64,000 bases of DNA from Debaryomyces hansenii CBS767 (Eukaryota; Ascomycota; Pichiomycetes; Serinales; Debaryomycetaceae). The notes under the pieces were generated by a model, which worked only from the letters and a program-made list of their open reading frames with translations, made no database searches and was not told where the DNA came from. Shown in pieces: positions 47,648 through 55,290 of this stretch. Numbering within the stretch: the stretch's first letter is position 1; the number at the start of each line of letters is the position of its first letter. A program made the translations under genes and the position numbers. Location of the stretch: contig NC_006044.2 in NCBI RefSeq assembly GCF_000006445.2, positions 558,001 to 622,000 of the forward strand. Reading direction: 5' to 3'.

Positions 47648-47848
47648 GGATTTCATGACATGCTAATGTTCTAAGAGTAAATGATTGACGATCATCCTAA
47701 TAATGAAAATATAGGTGAATCGAAGCTGATGATAACGATATTCAACCTCTTGTACAGTAATTATTCGTATATTTTATGTATACCTTATGACATGAAATTA
47801 GATTAAATACTACTTTATGAATACAAACTCATATACTGTTGATTTATT

Positions 47849-48913
47849 TTACTTATTACTCAAACGATATTGAACCAAGGATAATAGATAATACATTAAA
47901 TTTAAATAAGGAATTTCCGTCTTCATATCCTTATTTGTGTTCAGCTTGTGAATCTTGATTACATTGCCCAAGATAACTTCAAGTTCAATGTTTCTGCCAT
48001 TTCGGGAATCCACTAACATAGAAGGCTGATAGTTATTTTTAGCGTCAGTATCCTCCGTAGCCGTAATAATATAACCAACATCATCATCTGTCACAGCTTC
48101 ACCTCGGTGATTGGGGTAATTCTTCTTTAGGTCATAGTTTGCAACATATTGAATTTCCTTCATTAATGGACGGACTAGGTTATCAATGATACCCATGCTT
48201 TCCTTAAGATCAAATATTTTGCCGATATCCAGATCCGTAAGACAACAGACCGTGTTAAATGAAGAGTTATAAAGTAATTTCTTCCATCTAGTCAACCTAA
48301 CATTTGTGTCAAGGCCAACACTATTATAGTCGTTAGTATACAATCCCAAGAACTCTTGGAGTGAATCAGGATTATCATTTTCATAAATCAAACCAAAATT
48401 GTTATCATCATGGCCATATTGCGTAACAGTTCCTTTACTATTAACAGAACTGATATAAGACACGCCACTTATGAAAATTGCTTTATCTTTCAATCCTTTC
48501 CAAAAACTTTCAGGATCAATTCCGTTTTGTATAAGAACAATCGAAGTCCCTTTATTATTTTTTATTAATTCTGGAAGTTGTTGAACCTGATCCCAAACGT
48601 TATCTTTCTCTCTTGGAATAACCTTGGTTGCAACCACAATATAATCAAATGGTCCAAATTTAACAGCTTCTTCCAATTTTTTAACAATATTCTTAGGTCT
48701 AAACCCTTTAATTGCATTATCAGCTTCTTTAGGATCGGCGTTGTCTCTTCTTCCCCCATAATCAATAGAAGAAATGGAATACCCAGACTCCATGACCCTG
48801 TCGTAATCAGATCTTATAATTGCAGTTATCTCAACATCAGGATTGAAGTTTTGTAAAACGTAACTTGTTACCACACCAACCCCTCCTAATCCAATTGAAA
48901 GTACCTTAATCAT
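47849..48913 (-). CDS. Ketopantoate reductase family protein (PanE/ApbA)
   Basis: A 354-residue member of the 2-dehydropantoate 2-reductase family. The N-terminal Rossmann motif is clear (KVLSIGLGGVGVVTSYVLQN), followed by FDYIVVATKVIP and IVLIQNGIDPE, the usual NADPH-domain blocks, and a helical C-terminal domain with 'RWKKLLYNSSFNTVCCLTDL', where Lys and Asn are the expected catalytic residues. Yeasts have a true ketopantoate reductase (Pan5) and paralogues such as YDL144C of unknown substrate; this protein could be either, so no symbol is given. Confidence 0.85.
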   Translation of the reverse strand: MIKVLSIGLGGVGVVTSYVLQNFNPDVEITAIIRSDYDRVMESGYSISSIDYGGRRDNADPKEADNAIKGFRPKNIVKKLEEAVKFGPFDYIVVATKVIPREKDNVWDQVQQLPELIKNNKGTSIVLIQNGIDPESFWKGLKDKAIFISGVSYISSVNSKGTVTQYGHDDNNFGLIYENDNPDSLQEFLGLYTNDYNSVGLDTNVRLTRWKKLLYNSSFNTVCCLTDLDIGKIFDLKESMGIIDNLVRPLMKEIQYVANYDLKKNYPNHRGEAVTDDDVGYIITATEDTDAKNNYQPSMLVDSRNGRNIELEVILGNVIKIHKLNTNKDMKTEIPYLNLMYYLLSLVQYRLSNK

Positions 48914-49178
48914 AGCTCGATATCTTTTAATTCATAAATGTCATTATTTAGTACTTTATCTCCACATTTATAGTTTTGACTCCAAATATTTTTTCGCGCT
49001 GAGATGCCTGTTTTGGATGAGATAAGAATCTGAAAGGCTCTAGTCAATATGAACATAGTAGATACATTATACAATTTATACAATTTATAGATTATTAAAA
49101 ATAATAAGCCTGTAATATTATGAATAGATAAAGTGATCAGCCATTCATACTGTACAGAGATTTTTTCTCTTGCATGTA

Positions 49179-50816
49179 TTAATTTAACCCATTTTTATCG
49201 TTATCCCACCTCTTATTTTCAATAGCTGTCTCCGTAGGCACGCTACTTGAATTGCTCGATAAGACCCTTTTTCTTTGTAATCTCCCCATTGAGTCGTTTA
49301 TTGTATCGGGTGTTCTCTGGGGATTGGAGCTATCATCGGTTAGTTGGTCCTGAGACGCAACAGCTGCTGCTCGTAAGAAGAAATCATCGATGCCGGAGAT
49401 CTGCTGATGCTGATGTTGCTGATGTTGTTGTTTTTGTGCCTGCTGATGTGCTTGGACGTGCTGTTGGACAGCGGCCTGTTGCATCATTTGTTGCTGCATA
49501 GATTTCAAATTTATAATTCTCTCATTGAAGAACGAATTCTTGAACTCCTGGAAAATCTTAACCGTTTGAGGATATTCATATTGGCGGTCATGAAAAAATC
49601 TGTCAGCAAACATGTAGATGAACCGTTCAATATCCGATGCATTTATGTTCAGTCCTGATTCTGGTTCCTGTGGGGCTGACGGATTAGGTATGGCATTTGG
49701 AATAGTATTTGACCTACTAATATTTCTGGTATTCGATCTCGTGAGCCTTTGCTGCTGCTGTGCCTGCGCTTGTGCCGCTTGAACCTGGGTTGCTTGTGAT
49801 TGTGCCTCATGAACTTGAGCCTGTACCTGTTGTTGTTGCTGCTGCTGTTGATGCTGATGTTGTTGTTGCTGTTGTTGTTCATAATGCTGTTTTTGTTTCT
49901 CATAATGTGCTCTTAATTGTTGCTGGTAATCAAATGATGCTTGGTTATTTGAGGCTTGGTCTTTTCTCACCGTGTTTGCGTTCATTTGGTATGATCCCTG
50001 TCTCTGAGGAACTTGTTGTTGGTATAATGCATAATTCGAAAAATTGATATTTGAGTCTCCGTCATTGAAATTCATTCCTTGTTGGCGGAAATGGGTATTA
50101 GGGTTGTTGTTATTTGTACTGGTATTACTTGACAGCTGTGGATTCATTAAATCATATGTACCATTAGAATTGGTGGCATTAGTGGAAAACTCATCCGTAG
50201 CGTTATCCTCAGGGTCTGATGTATCATTGTTGGAACTGGTTGAGTTCTTAGTAAAATTCAAGTCGTAAACATCTTCATTAATCGAGCCTCTTTCTTCAGT
50301 GTGGTCATTCTCCCCACGACCAACCGTGCTGTTAGATCCGGTATTATTCGCCTCGCTCACTAGACTTATGTTCCCACTCATCTTCTTCTTGTTCAAACCA
50401 TGTCTCTTTTTGAACTGACTCAACCACCCATGACTGAATCCCACTAACCGCTTAGGGTCCTCCACACCGAACTGGTGGGCATATATTGACCAGTACTCTC
50501 GCAAAATTGGCTCGTTAATTGGTTCGTGTCTTTCTAGCTTCTGCTGTACGAGTAAGTCCATGGCATGGTTAATCTTTTCATATTTGAATTTGACTTTTCT
50601 TCTGCTATTCTTTGAAAACGGCGTTCCTGCTTGGTTTAGCCTATCTCTTAATTCATCTTCATTCTTAAGCCACTCACTGAACGACGACGTCGAAATTGAA
50701 ATTTCATTTTTGTATCTATCAACCGTTTCCAGTTGAGGTCTGTTCGAGCGATGGTAAAAATCCAAAATCTGAATTTTTTGCTCTAATGTAGCTCTTGGAA
50801 GCTTAGCTGGAGGCAT
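49179..50816 (-). CDS. PolyQ protein with CENP-B/Tc5-type helix-turn-helix DNA-binding region
   Basis: A 545-residue protein with the bipartite DNA-binding region of CENP-B and pogo/Tc5 transposases. The first helix-turn-helix spans about residues 8-55 (PRATLEQKIQILDFYHRSNR). The second spans 80-140, with 'EPILREYWSIYAHQFGVEDP' and 'FSHGWLSQFKKRHGLNKKKM', the S-x-G-W-L-x-x-F-K-x-R-H-G signature. The rest is Asn/Ser- and Gln-rich, with no DDE endonuclease domain. A short ordered region, DIERFIYMFADRFFHDRQYE, lies near 400. This suggests a sequence-specific regulator derived from a transposase domain, in the style of Pdc2 or Abp1. No orthologue is assigned. Confidence 0.82.
   Translation of the reverse strand: MPPAKLPRATLEQKIQILDFYHRSNRPQLETVDRYKNEISISTSSFSEWLKNEDELRDRLNQAGTPFSKNSRRKVKFKYEKINHAMDLLVQQKLERHEPINEPILREYWSIYAHQFGVEDPKRLVGFSHGWLSQFKKRHGLNKKKMSGNISLVSEANNTGSNSTVGRGENDHTEERGSINEDVYDLNFTKNSTSSNNDTSDPEDNATDEFSTNATNSNGTYDLMNPQLSSNTSTNNNNPNTHFRQQGMNFNDGDSNINFSNYALYQQQVPQRQGSYQMNANTVRKDQASNNQASFDYQQQLRAHYEKQKQHYEQQQQQQHQHQQQQQQQQVQAQVHEAQSQATQVQAAQAQAQQQQRLTRSNTRNISRSNTIPNAIPNPSAPQEPESGLNINASDIERFIYMFADRFFHDRQYEYPQTVKIFQEFKNSFFNERIINLKSMQQQMMQQAAVQQHVQAHQQAQKQQHQQHQHQQISGIDDFFLRAAAVASQDQLTDDSSNPQRTPDTINDSMGRLQRKRVLSSNSSSVPTETAIENKRWDNDKNGLN
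49395..49900 (-). repeat. Gln-rich coding tracts in the CENP-B-type protein
   Basis: Two blocks of CAG/CAA/CAT-type triplets (about 49395-49490 and 49740-49890) encode runs of Gln with His and Ala, for example QQQQQQHQHQQQQQQQQ. They are expected to vary in length between strains. Confidence 0.7.
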
Positions 50817-51128
50817 CCTAGATGATTGATACTTATGCTAAACTATTTCCACCACCTGGCAACAAATTAATTTCTTTAGTTTTGATATGATATCTTATAC
50901 TCTATTTGGGGAGGTTTTTTTGGTCTCTTTCCCATAAACAATAATTTTTAAATTCCTGATTCCGCAAGTGTCGAAAATTTCATAGAATAATATGAGACAC
51001 GACCAAACTACTCCTACCTATTATCGAACATATTAGTATATAAATGTACATTATATAGATATATATAGTAATACTGTGAAGCTACAGAGGTTATGAATTA
51101 TGTTGTATCATAAATTAACATAAATAGT
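50817..51128. other. Intergenic region between the CENP-B-type gene and COF1
   Basis: A 312-bp AT-rich stretch containing the promoter of the CENP-B-type gene and the 3' UTR of COF1. Nothing specific was recognised. Confidence 0.5.
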
Positions 51129-51758
51129 TTAATGAGAACCAGCACCCTTGCTAACTCTGTCTAAAACAGATTCGTAAGCAACTTCAGAAAAGTCCGTACC
51201 TTGGACATCGGAAGAAACACCGTTCAATGCTCTTCTTAAAGCGTCCTTAGAAGAGGCATAAATCATCTTGGATTTAATTGGTGCGGTATCAGGGGACCAT
51301 GTGAAGAACACAATTTTGGATCTCTTACCTTCACCACCACCGATTTCGTATTCAAAATCGTAAATGGCGTATTTACATTCGTTTTCTGGTAACTTCTCTA
51401 AGAATGCATCGTAATCCGAGTTATTTGAGGTTTCTTCAACAACAATTTCGGTTTTTTGGTCGTTTAAAGCGAAAATAATAAACTTGTACTTCTTACCCAA
51501 CTTCAAATCATTGAAGGCAGTTAATGATTCATCTGCAACGGCAACACTAAAAATGATGGTTAGTAGAGTTCATTGTTAATCCTTTGTACTGAAATCTTTT
51601 AAAACATACCCTGATCTAGACTATAAATGCGTTAGTATCAAACTGCGTGTGTAAGACTTGAGGCGAATCGTAATCAATGTAGAATTAATCATTTAATCAA
51701 TCAATCAATGACATTAAATTCTCCTCGAACTCAATTCATCGTGTGCTATACATACCAT
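51129..51758 (-). CDS. COF1: Cofilin, three exons: join 51756-51758, 51610-51620 and 51129-51546
   Basis: Cofilin severs and depolymerises actin filaments and is essential for cortical actin turnover. The main frame lacks a true start. Two introns with exact TACTAAC branch sites rebuild the N-terminus. Exon 1 ends immediately after the ATG (51756-51758), exon 2 is an 11-nt microexon (51610-51620) and exon 3 holds the remainder. The spliced product begins [20 protein letters not shown], as in S. cerevisiae cofilin, and totals 143 residues, the same length. The ADF-H core includes '[20 protein letters not shown]' and '[20 protein letters not shown]', and the actin-binding helix [20 protein letters not shown] cluster of three GGTTCA repeats in alternating orientation lies about 80-110 bp upstream of the ATG. 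Confidence 0.95.
51547..51609 (-). other. COF1 intron 2 (63 nt)
   Basis: The donor is GTATGT, the branch site TACTAAC (51559-51565) and the acceptor TTAG. It interrupts the Gly codon of MSRSG, the same place as the single COF1 intron of S. cerevisiae. Confidence 0.9.
51621..51755 (-). other. COF1 intron 1 (135 nt), directly after the start codon
   Basis: The donor is GTATGT immediately after ATG, the branch site TACTAAC (51631-51637) and the acceptor ATAG. Without it there is no usable ATG next to the microexon: the base triplet before TCTAGATCAGG is TAG. Confidence 0.88.
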
Positions 51759-51837
51759 TTTATATTATATGGTCTTCGTATAATTGTAAGAAAATAGCCT
51801 ACTTGTCCTTTGAAAACAGTGTCCATTTGAGTCGGTC

Positions 51838-51869
51838 GGTTCAGGTGATTCTGAACCCCTGAAGGTTCA
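51838..51869. promoter_or_regulatory. Three alternating GGTTCA/TGAACC repeats upstream of COF1
   Basis: GGTTCA (51838-51843), its inverse TGAACC (51852-51857) and GGTTCA again (51864-51869) are spaced 14 and 12 bp apart, 80-111 bp upstream of the COF1 start. The order suggests a regulatory cluster, or alternative hairpins in the AHP1 3' UTR read-through. No factor is known to me. Confidence 0.35.
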
Positions 51870-52053
51870 ATATGTTACCCGCATTTTCCATGATTAACAA
51901 TAAGTAGCAAATATACACCTAAAACAAGACGAATGTATACCATAGGTTCTGATAGACCTAGAAATCCTTATACTATATGTCATAGAGATAGACTACAGCT
52001 TAACGTAATTTTATAGCATATAATTGACTTAATCTCGAATAAATAAAGAGTTC

Positions 52054-52623
52054 TCAATCAAGCTTCTTTAACAAGTCATTGGCATTGGTTGTAGAGGTAA
52101 ACCCACCACCGTCTTCGCTCTCCAAATACTTGATAACACCATTATCAATGATCGCGGCATATCTACTTGTCCTGACACCAAAGCCATCGTCGGTCATGTC
52201 TGCAATAAACTTTTTGCCCAAATTTTTTGACAAAGCAGCATTTGGATCAGTTGCGAAAATGACGTAGTTTTCTTCGTCCTTGTATCCCAATGCCTTTCCC
52301 CATGCACTATTGACAAACGGATCATTATCGGTAAGAACAATGATTTTATCAACTCCCTTAGACTTGAAATTCTTGATGTTATTCAAATACGTTGGCAAAT
52401 GATCTTCGGTGCATGGTGGAGTGAATGCTCCGATTGCCGAAGTTAGGACAATTTTTTTTCCGGGAAGCTCCTTCTCTAAGTTGAAGGTTGTTGGATTGGA
52501 ACAGGCAATAATTTCACCCTTCTCTTTGGAGTATGGAACATATTGTAATGAGACACTGACTGGAAATTTATCGTTAACTAAATTGTTAGTATTGTGGAAC
52601 AGAATTCTCTTTCTTGATACCAT
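52054..52623 (-). CDS. AHP1: Atypical 2-Cys peroxiredoxin (Ahp1-like)
   Basis: A Prx5-type peroxiredoxin that reduces alkyl hydroperoxides with thioredoxin. Cys71 in GAFTPPCTEDHLP is the peroxidatic cysteine, within the P-x-x-x-T-x-x-C frame. Cys41 lies 30 residues earlier, the place of the resolving cysteine in Ahp1 (Cys31/Cys62). 'VDKIIVLTDNDPFVNSAWGK' and the Arg in RTSRYAAIIDNGV complete the family pattern. The 189 residues exceed Ahp1 (176) because of about 13 additional N-terminal residues, MVSRKRILFHNTN, a possible weak mitochondrial or alternative-start extension. An inverted repeat lies 65 bp upstream. Confidence 0.88.
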   Translation of the reverse strand: MVSRKRILFHNTNNLVNDKFPVSVSLQYVPYSKEKGEIIACSNPTTFNLEKELPGKKIVLTSAIGAFTPPCTEDHLPTYLNNIKNFKSKGVDKIIVLTDNDPFVNSAWGKALGYKDEENYVIFATDPNAALSKNLGKKFIADMTDDGFGVRTSRYAAIIDNGVIKYLESEDGGGFTSTTNANDLLKKLD

Positions 52624-53161
52624 AACATACCCTTATATGTCATTGTTAATAGATAATTGTAATAAATATGATTTTATAAGGCCCTCAACTTAGTGCTAAG
52701 TGATCTTGTTTTAAATAGTCTTTTTGTTGGCACCCTTTTTTTTTAGCAATGTGAGATCAAACATTTTTTGGTGCAATCTACATATAAATGCATAAATTTC
52801 TTAAAATGTTTAAATTGCTGCAATTAAAGTAATACATAATATGCATTGCTATGTACTTCTTATAAGCCTTCCCAAAATTTACCTATTCCTTAACGATAAT
52901 AGTTTAAAGGTTTGAATTGGCATGCCTCCATGTTGCTGCTTTTCTGAATAATTTTAGAGGATTTGCATCTGATGCTTACACATTATTACACATTAAAAAA
53001 AAAGTAATAATTACAAATAATGCTACATGGTATTTCAACCGAGATCAGCTAGATTTGGATTCTTTTATTTCCCCTAATTAAATATAAAAAACTAGTAGAT
53101 CATTTGTATATATCGAAATATGAGCCTATATACTCTGTTCTTCTCTAAAAGGCCATTAGAC
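52624..53161. other. Intergenic region upstream of AHP1, up to the tRNA gene
   Basis: A 538-bp AT-rich stretch. It holds the AHP1 promoter with the inverted repeat at 52688-52701, and the 5' flank of the tRNA. No LTR was recognised near the tRNA. Confidence 0.5.
52688..52701. promoter_or_regulatory. Inverted repeat ACTTAG-TG-CTAAGT upstream of AHP1
   Basis: A 6+6-bp inverted repeat 65 bp before the AHP1 ATG. Its half-sites TTAGT/GCTAA resemble part of AP-1-type (Yap1/Cap1) sites, the main peroxide regulators of AHP1 in yeasts, but spacing differs from the standard site. The function is inferred. Confidence 0.35.
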
Positions 53162-53243
53162 GATACGATGGCCGAGTGGTTAAGGCGGAGGATGCAGGTT
53201 CCTTTGGGCTCTGCCCGCGCAGGTTCGAACCCTGCTCGTGTCG
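53162..53243 (+). tRNA. tRNA-Ser(CAG), the CUG-decoding serine tRNA
   Basis: An 82-nt class II tRNA. The acceptor arms GATACGA and TCGTGTC pair over seven bases (one T-G), with discriminator G as in serine tRNAs. The anticodon arm GAGGA-TGCAGGT-TCCTT presents anticodon CAG at 53195-53197. Position 33 is G (53194) instead of the near-universal U, and position 37 is G (53198); both are hallmarks of CTG-clade tRNA-Ser(CAG), where G37 favours occasional leucine charging. A long variable arm GGGC-TCT-GCCC and the T arm GCAGG-TTCGAAC-CCTGC follow. No intron. A and B boxes for Pol III are intact (TGGCCGAGTGG and GGTTCGAACCC). Confidence 0.97.
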
Positions 53244-53246
53244 CCA

Positions 53247-53256
53247 TTTTTTTTTT
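53247..53256 (+). terminator. Pol III terminator of tRNA-Ser(CAG)
   Basis: A run of ten T begins three bases after the mature tRNA end, a standard RNA polymerase III terminator. Confidence 0.85.
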
Positions 53257-53777
53257 CAAGAAGTCGCTCTCGCATACTGACGGCCGGTATCAAGAACTAT
53301 TGCAAATGAATTCTTCATATACAAACACCACATATATTATGGAATGTCACCATGATAACCTAGTTTCCTTCTTCCCTGAAAATTAAAATTAAGTTGATAG
53401 AATGTAAATGAGACCACTAACACACCACATGACATCACTCTCATTTTGCACTTCTCATAGATCCAAAGAGTCTAAGTCAATAAGGGAAGAGAAAAATCCG
53501 TTTGAATCAATCAAAGTGTGTTTTATCTCGGTACTAAAGCGGTTTATTCGTACCAATTCTTGAGTGCCATATGTCAATTCAATAGTAGATTGCAACAACA
53601 AGACTTACATGCAGGCTTACCAGAATTCGAAGAAGCGCTACCAAATTTTCTCACATATATGGCTAGTTTATACATTTGATGGCAATATAATTTTATTCAT
53701 AGGGTTATTTATTTAGCGTAACTTAAACTCTGCCAAAGGAACTGGCTTGATACTTCGTTAGAATATTTGAAAAAAAA
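53257..53777. other. Intergenic region between the tRNA and XDJ1
   Basis: A 521-bp stretch containing the XDJ1 promoter. GAA/TTC triplets at 53622-53634 resemble, but do not have the spacing of, a heat-shock element. No gene was recognised. Confidence 0.5.
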
Positions 53778-55157
53778 ATGACTCTGGACTTATATGAAAT
53801 CTTAGAAGTTGATGTAAGTGCAACGAACGCAGAAATCAAGAAAGCGTATAGAAAGTTAGCATTAAAGTACCATCCAGATAAGGCTACTGAGGACGACAGG
53901 GAGCAATCTGAAACAAGATTTAAAGAAATATCTCATGCTTATGAAGTATTGATAGATGAAACTAGACGTCAAGAGTACGATACGTACGGAACTACTGATG
54001 GTAGGAGAACTGGAGGAGAAGGATTCGATTATAATGGTAACCCATTCGAAGACTTTTACGGTGGAGCACAACAAGATTTTTCTGCCAATGATTTCTACAA
54101 TTTCTTCAATAATATGGGAGGAGCAGGTGGTCCACCTGGCGGCGCAGGAAGAAGTAGATCGAAACCTCGCACAAAGGATGCGGAATTAGAAGTTGATGTA
54201 ACACTTGAAGATTTATTTAAGGGGAAGGTAATTAGAACTACTTCAACGAGAGATATAGTTTGTACCCATTGTAAAGGTAGTGGGGCTAAAAAGAATGCAG
54301 CCATGAAGAAGTGTGGAGTTTGTGAAGGTGAGGGTTCAGTTCGTAAGATCCGTAGGGTTGGTCCTGGATTAGTCACTCAAGACTATATTGAATGTGAAAC
54401 TTGTCACGGAGTGGGTAAAATTTACCGCTCTAAGGATAAATGTAAAAAATGTCTCGGTAAAAGAGTTGTAGATGAAACCAAGATATTGGAATTTGAAATA
54501 TTGAAAGGTTCTAAGAGTGGTGAATCGATAGTTTTGACGAAAGAATCAGACGAATACCCTGGAAAGGAAACTGGTGATGTTGTAATGACATTTCACTGTA
54601 AAGAGCATGTTGTTTTCACTAGGAAGGGTGATGATTTATTTGCAAAGTATAAAATTCCATTAGTTGATTCATTATGTGGATTTTCCAAGGTCCTAGTTAA
54701 ACATTTAGATGGCAGGGGTATACAAGTTTCTACACCTAAAGGTAAGGTCATAAGACCAGGCGATTATATCAAAATTAAAAATGAAGGTATGCCTGTGAAA
54801 CATGATCCGAAGAAGAACAGCTGGTTCAGCTCCTCTGCTGGTAAAAGGGGTGATTTATATATCGAAGTCGATATCGAATTCCCTCCGGATAATTGGTATT
54901 TAGAGAAGAATGATATACTAAAGGCTAAAAATTTATTGCCTAACGATTTACAAAACAAGAGGGATACGGAGAAGCAAACGATCGACGAAAGCTCATTACC
55001 TGAGGCCAATATTGAATTGATCACTGATTTTACAATTTCTCGTGAAAATGCATTACCTGATTATGCTGAAGATAGACCTGAAGAGGATACTCATGAAGAA
55101 TACTATGGCACCCATGATGATTTTGGTGGTGCCCAACCAGAATGCTCTCAACAATAG
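53778..55157 (+). CDS. XDJ1: Type I J-domain co-chaperone (Xdj1-like)
   Basis: A class A Hsp40 that delivers substrates to Hsp70; yeast Xdj1 helps import at the mitochondrial outer membrane. The 459-residue length equals S. cerevisiae Xdj1. The J domain spans residues 4-70 with HPD at 32-34. A Gly/Phe region follows, then the zinc-finger region with CTHCKGSG, CGVCEGEG and CETCHGVG; the fourth motif is degenerate in its glycines (CKKCLGKR). The C-terminal peptide-binding domain contains 'VIRPGDYIKIKNEGMPV' and RGDLYIEVDIEFPPDNWYLE, the Xdj1-like signature. The protein ends in CSQQ, which fits a CaaX prenylation box. Codon 3 is CTG (Ser here). Confidence 0.88.
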   Translation: MTLDLYEILEVDVSATNAEIKKAYRKLALKYHPDKATEDDREQSETRFKEISHAYEVLIDETRRQEYDTYGTTDGRRTGGEGFDYNGNPFEDFYGGAQQDFSANDFYNFFNNMGGAGGPPGGAGRSRSKPRTKDAELEVDVTLEDLFKGKVIRTTSTRDIVCTHCKGSGAKKNAAMKKCGVCEGEGSVRKIRRVGPGLVTQDYIECETCHGVGKIYRSKDKCKKCLGKRVVDETKILEFEILKGSKSGESIVLTKESDEYPGKETGDVVMTFHCKEHVVFTRKGDDLFAKYKIPLVDSLCGFSKVLVKHLDGRGIQVSTPKGKVIRPGDYIKIKNEGMPVKHDPKKNSWFSSSAGKRGDLYIEVDIEFPPDNWYLEKNDILKAKNLLPNDLQNKRDTEKQTIDESSLPEANIELITDFTISRENALPDYAEDRPEEDTHEEYYGTHDDFGGAQPECSQQ

Positions 55158-55290
55158 ATAGATATGTATATAAATTCGGAGCAAATCTATGTAAATAAGA
55201 TTCATGTGTATTAATATAATGCAAATTAAAGAATATTATAGAAACTGGACAATAGAATTGAAGGGGTTGTAATTATATATAAGACGCTAT

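Noticed and set aside
53120..53386. Plus-strand frame of 88 codons
   Set aside because: It runs straight through the tRNA-Ser(CAG) gene and its Pol III terminator, so it is a by-product of the tRNA sequence.
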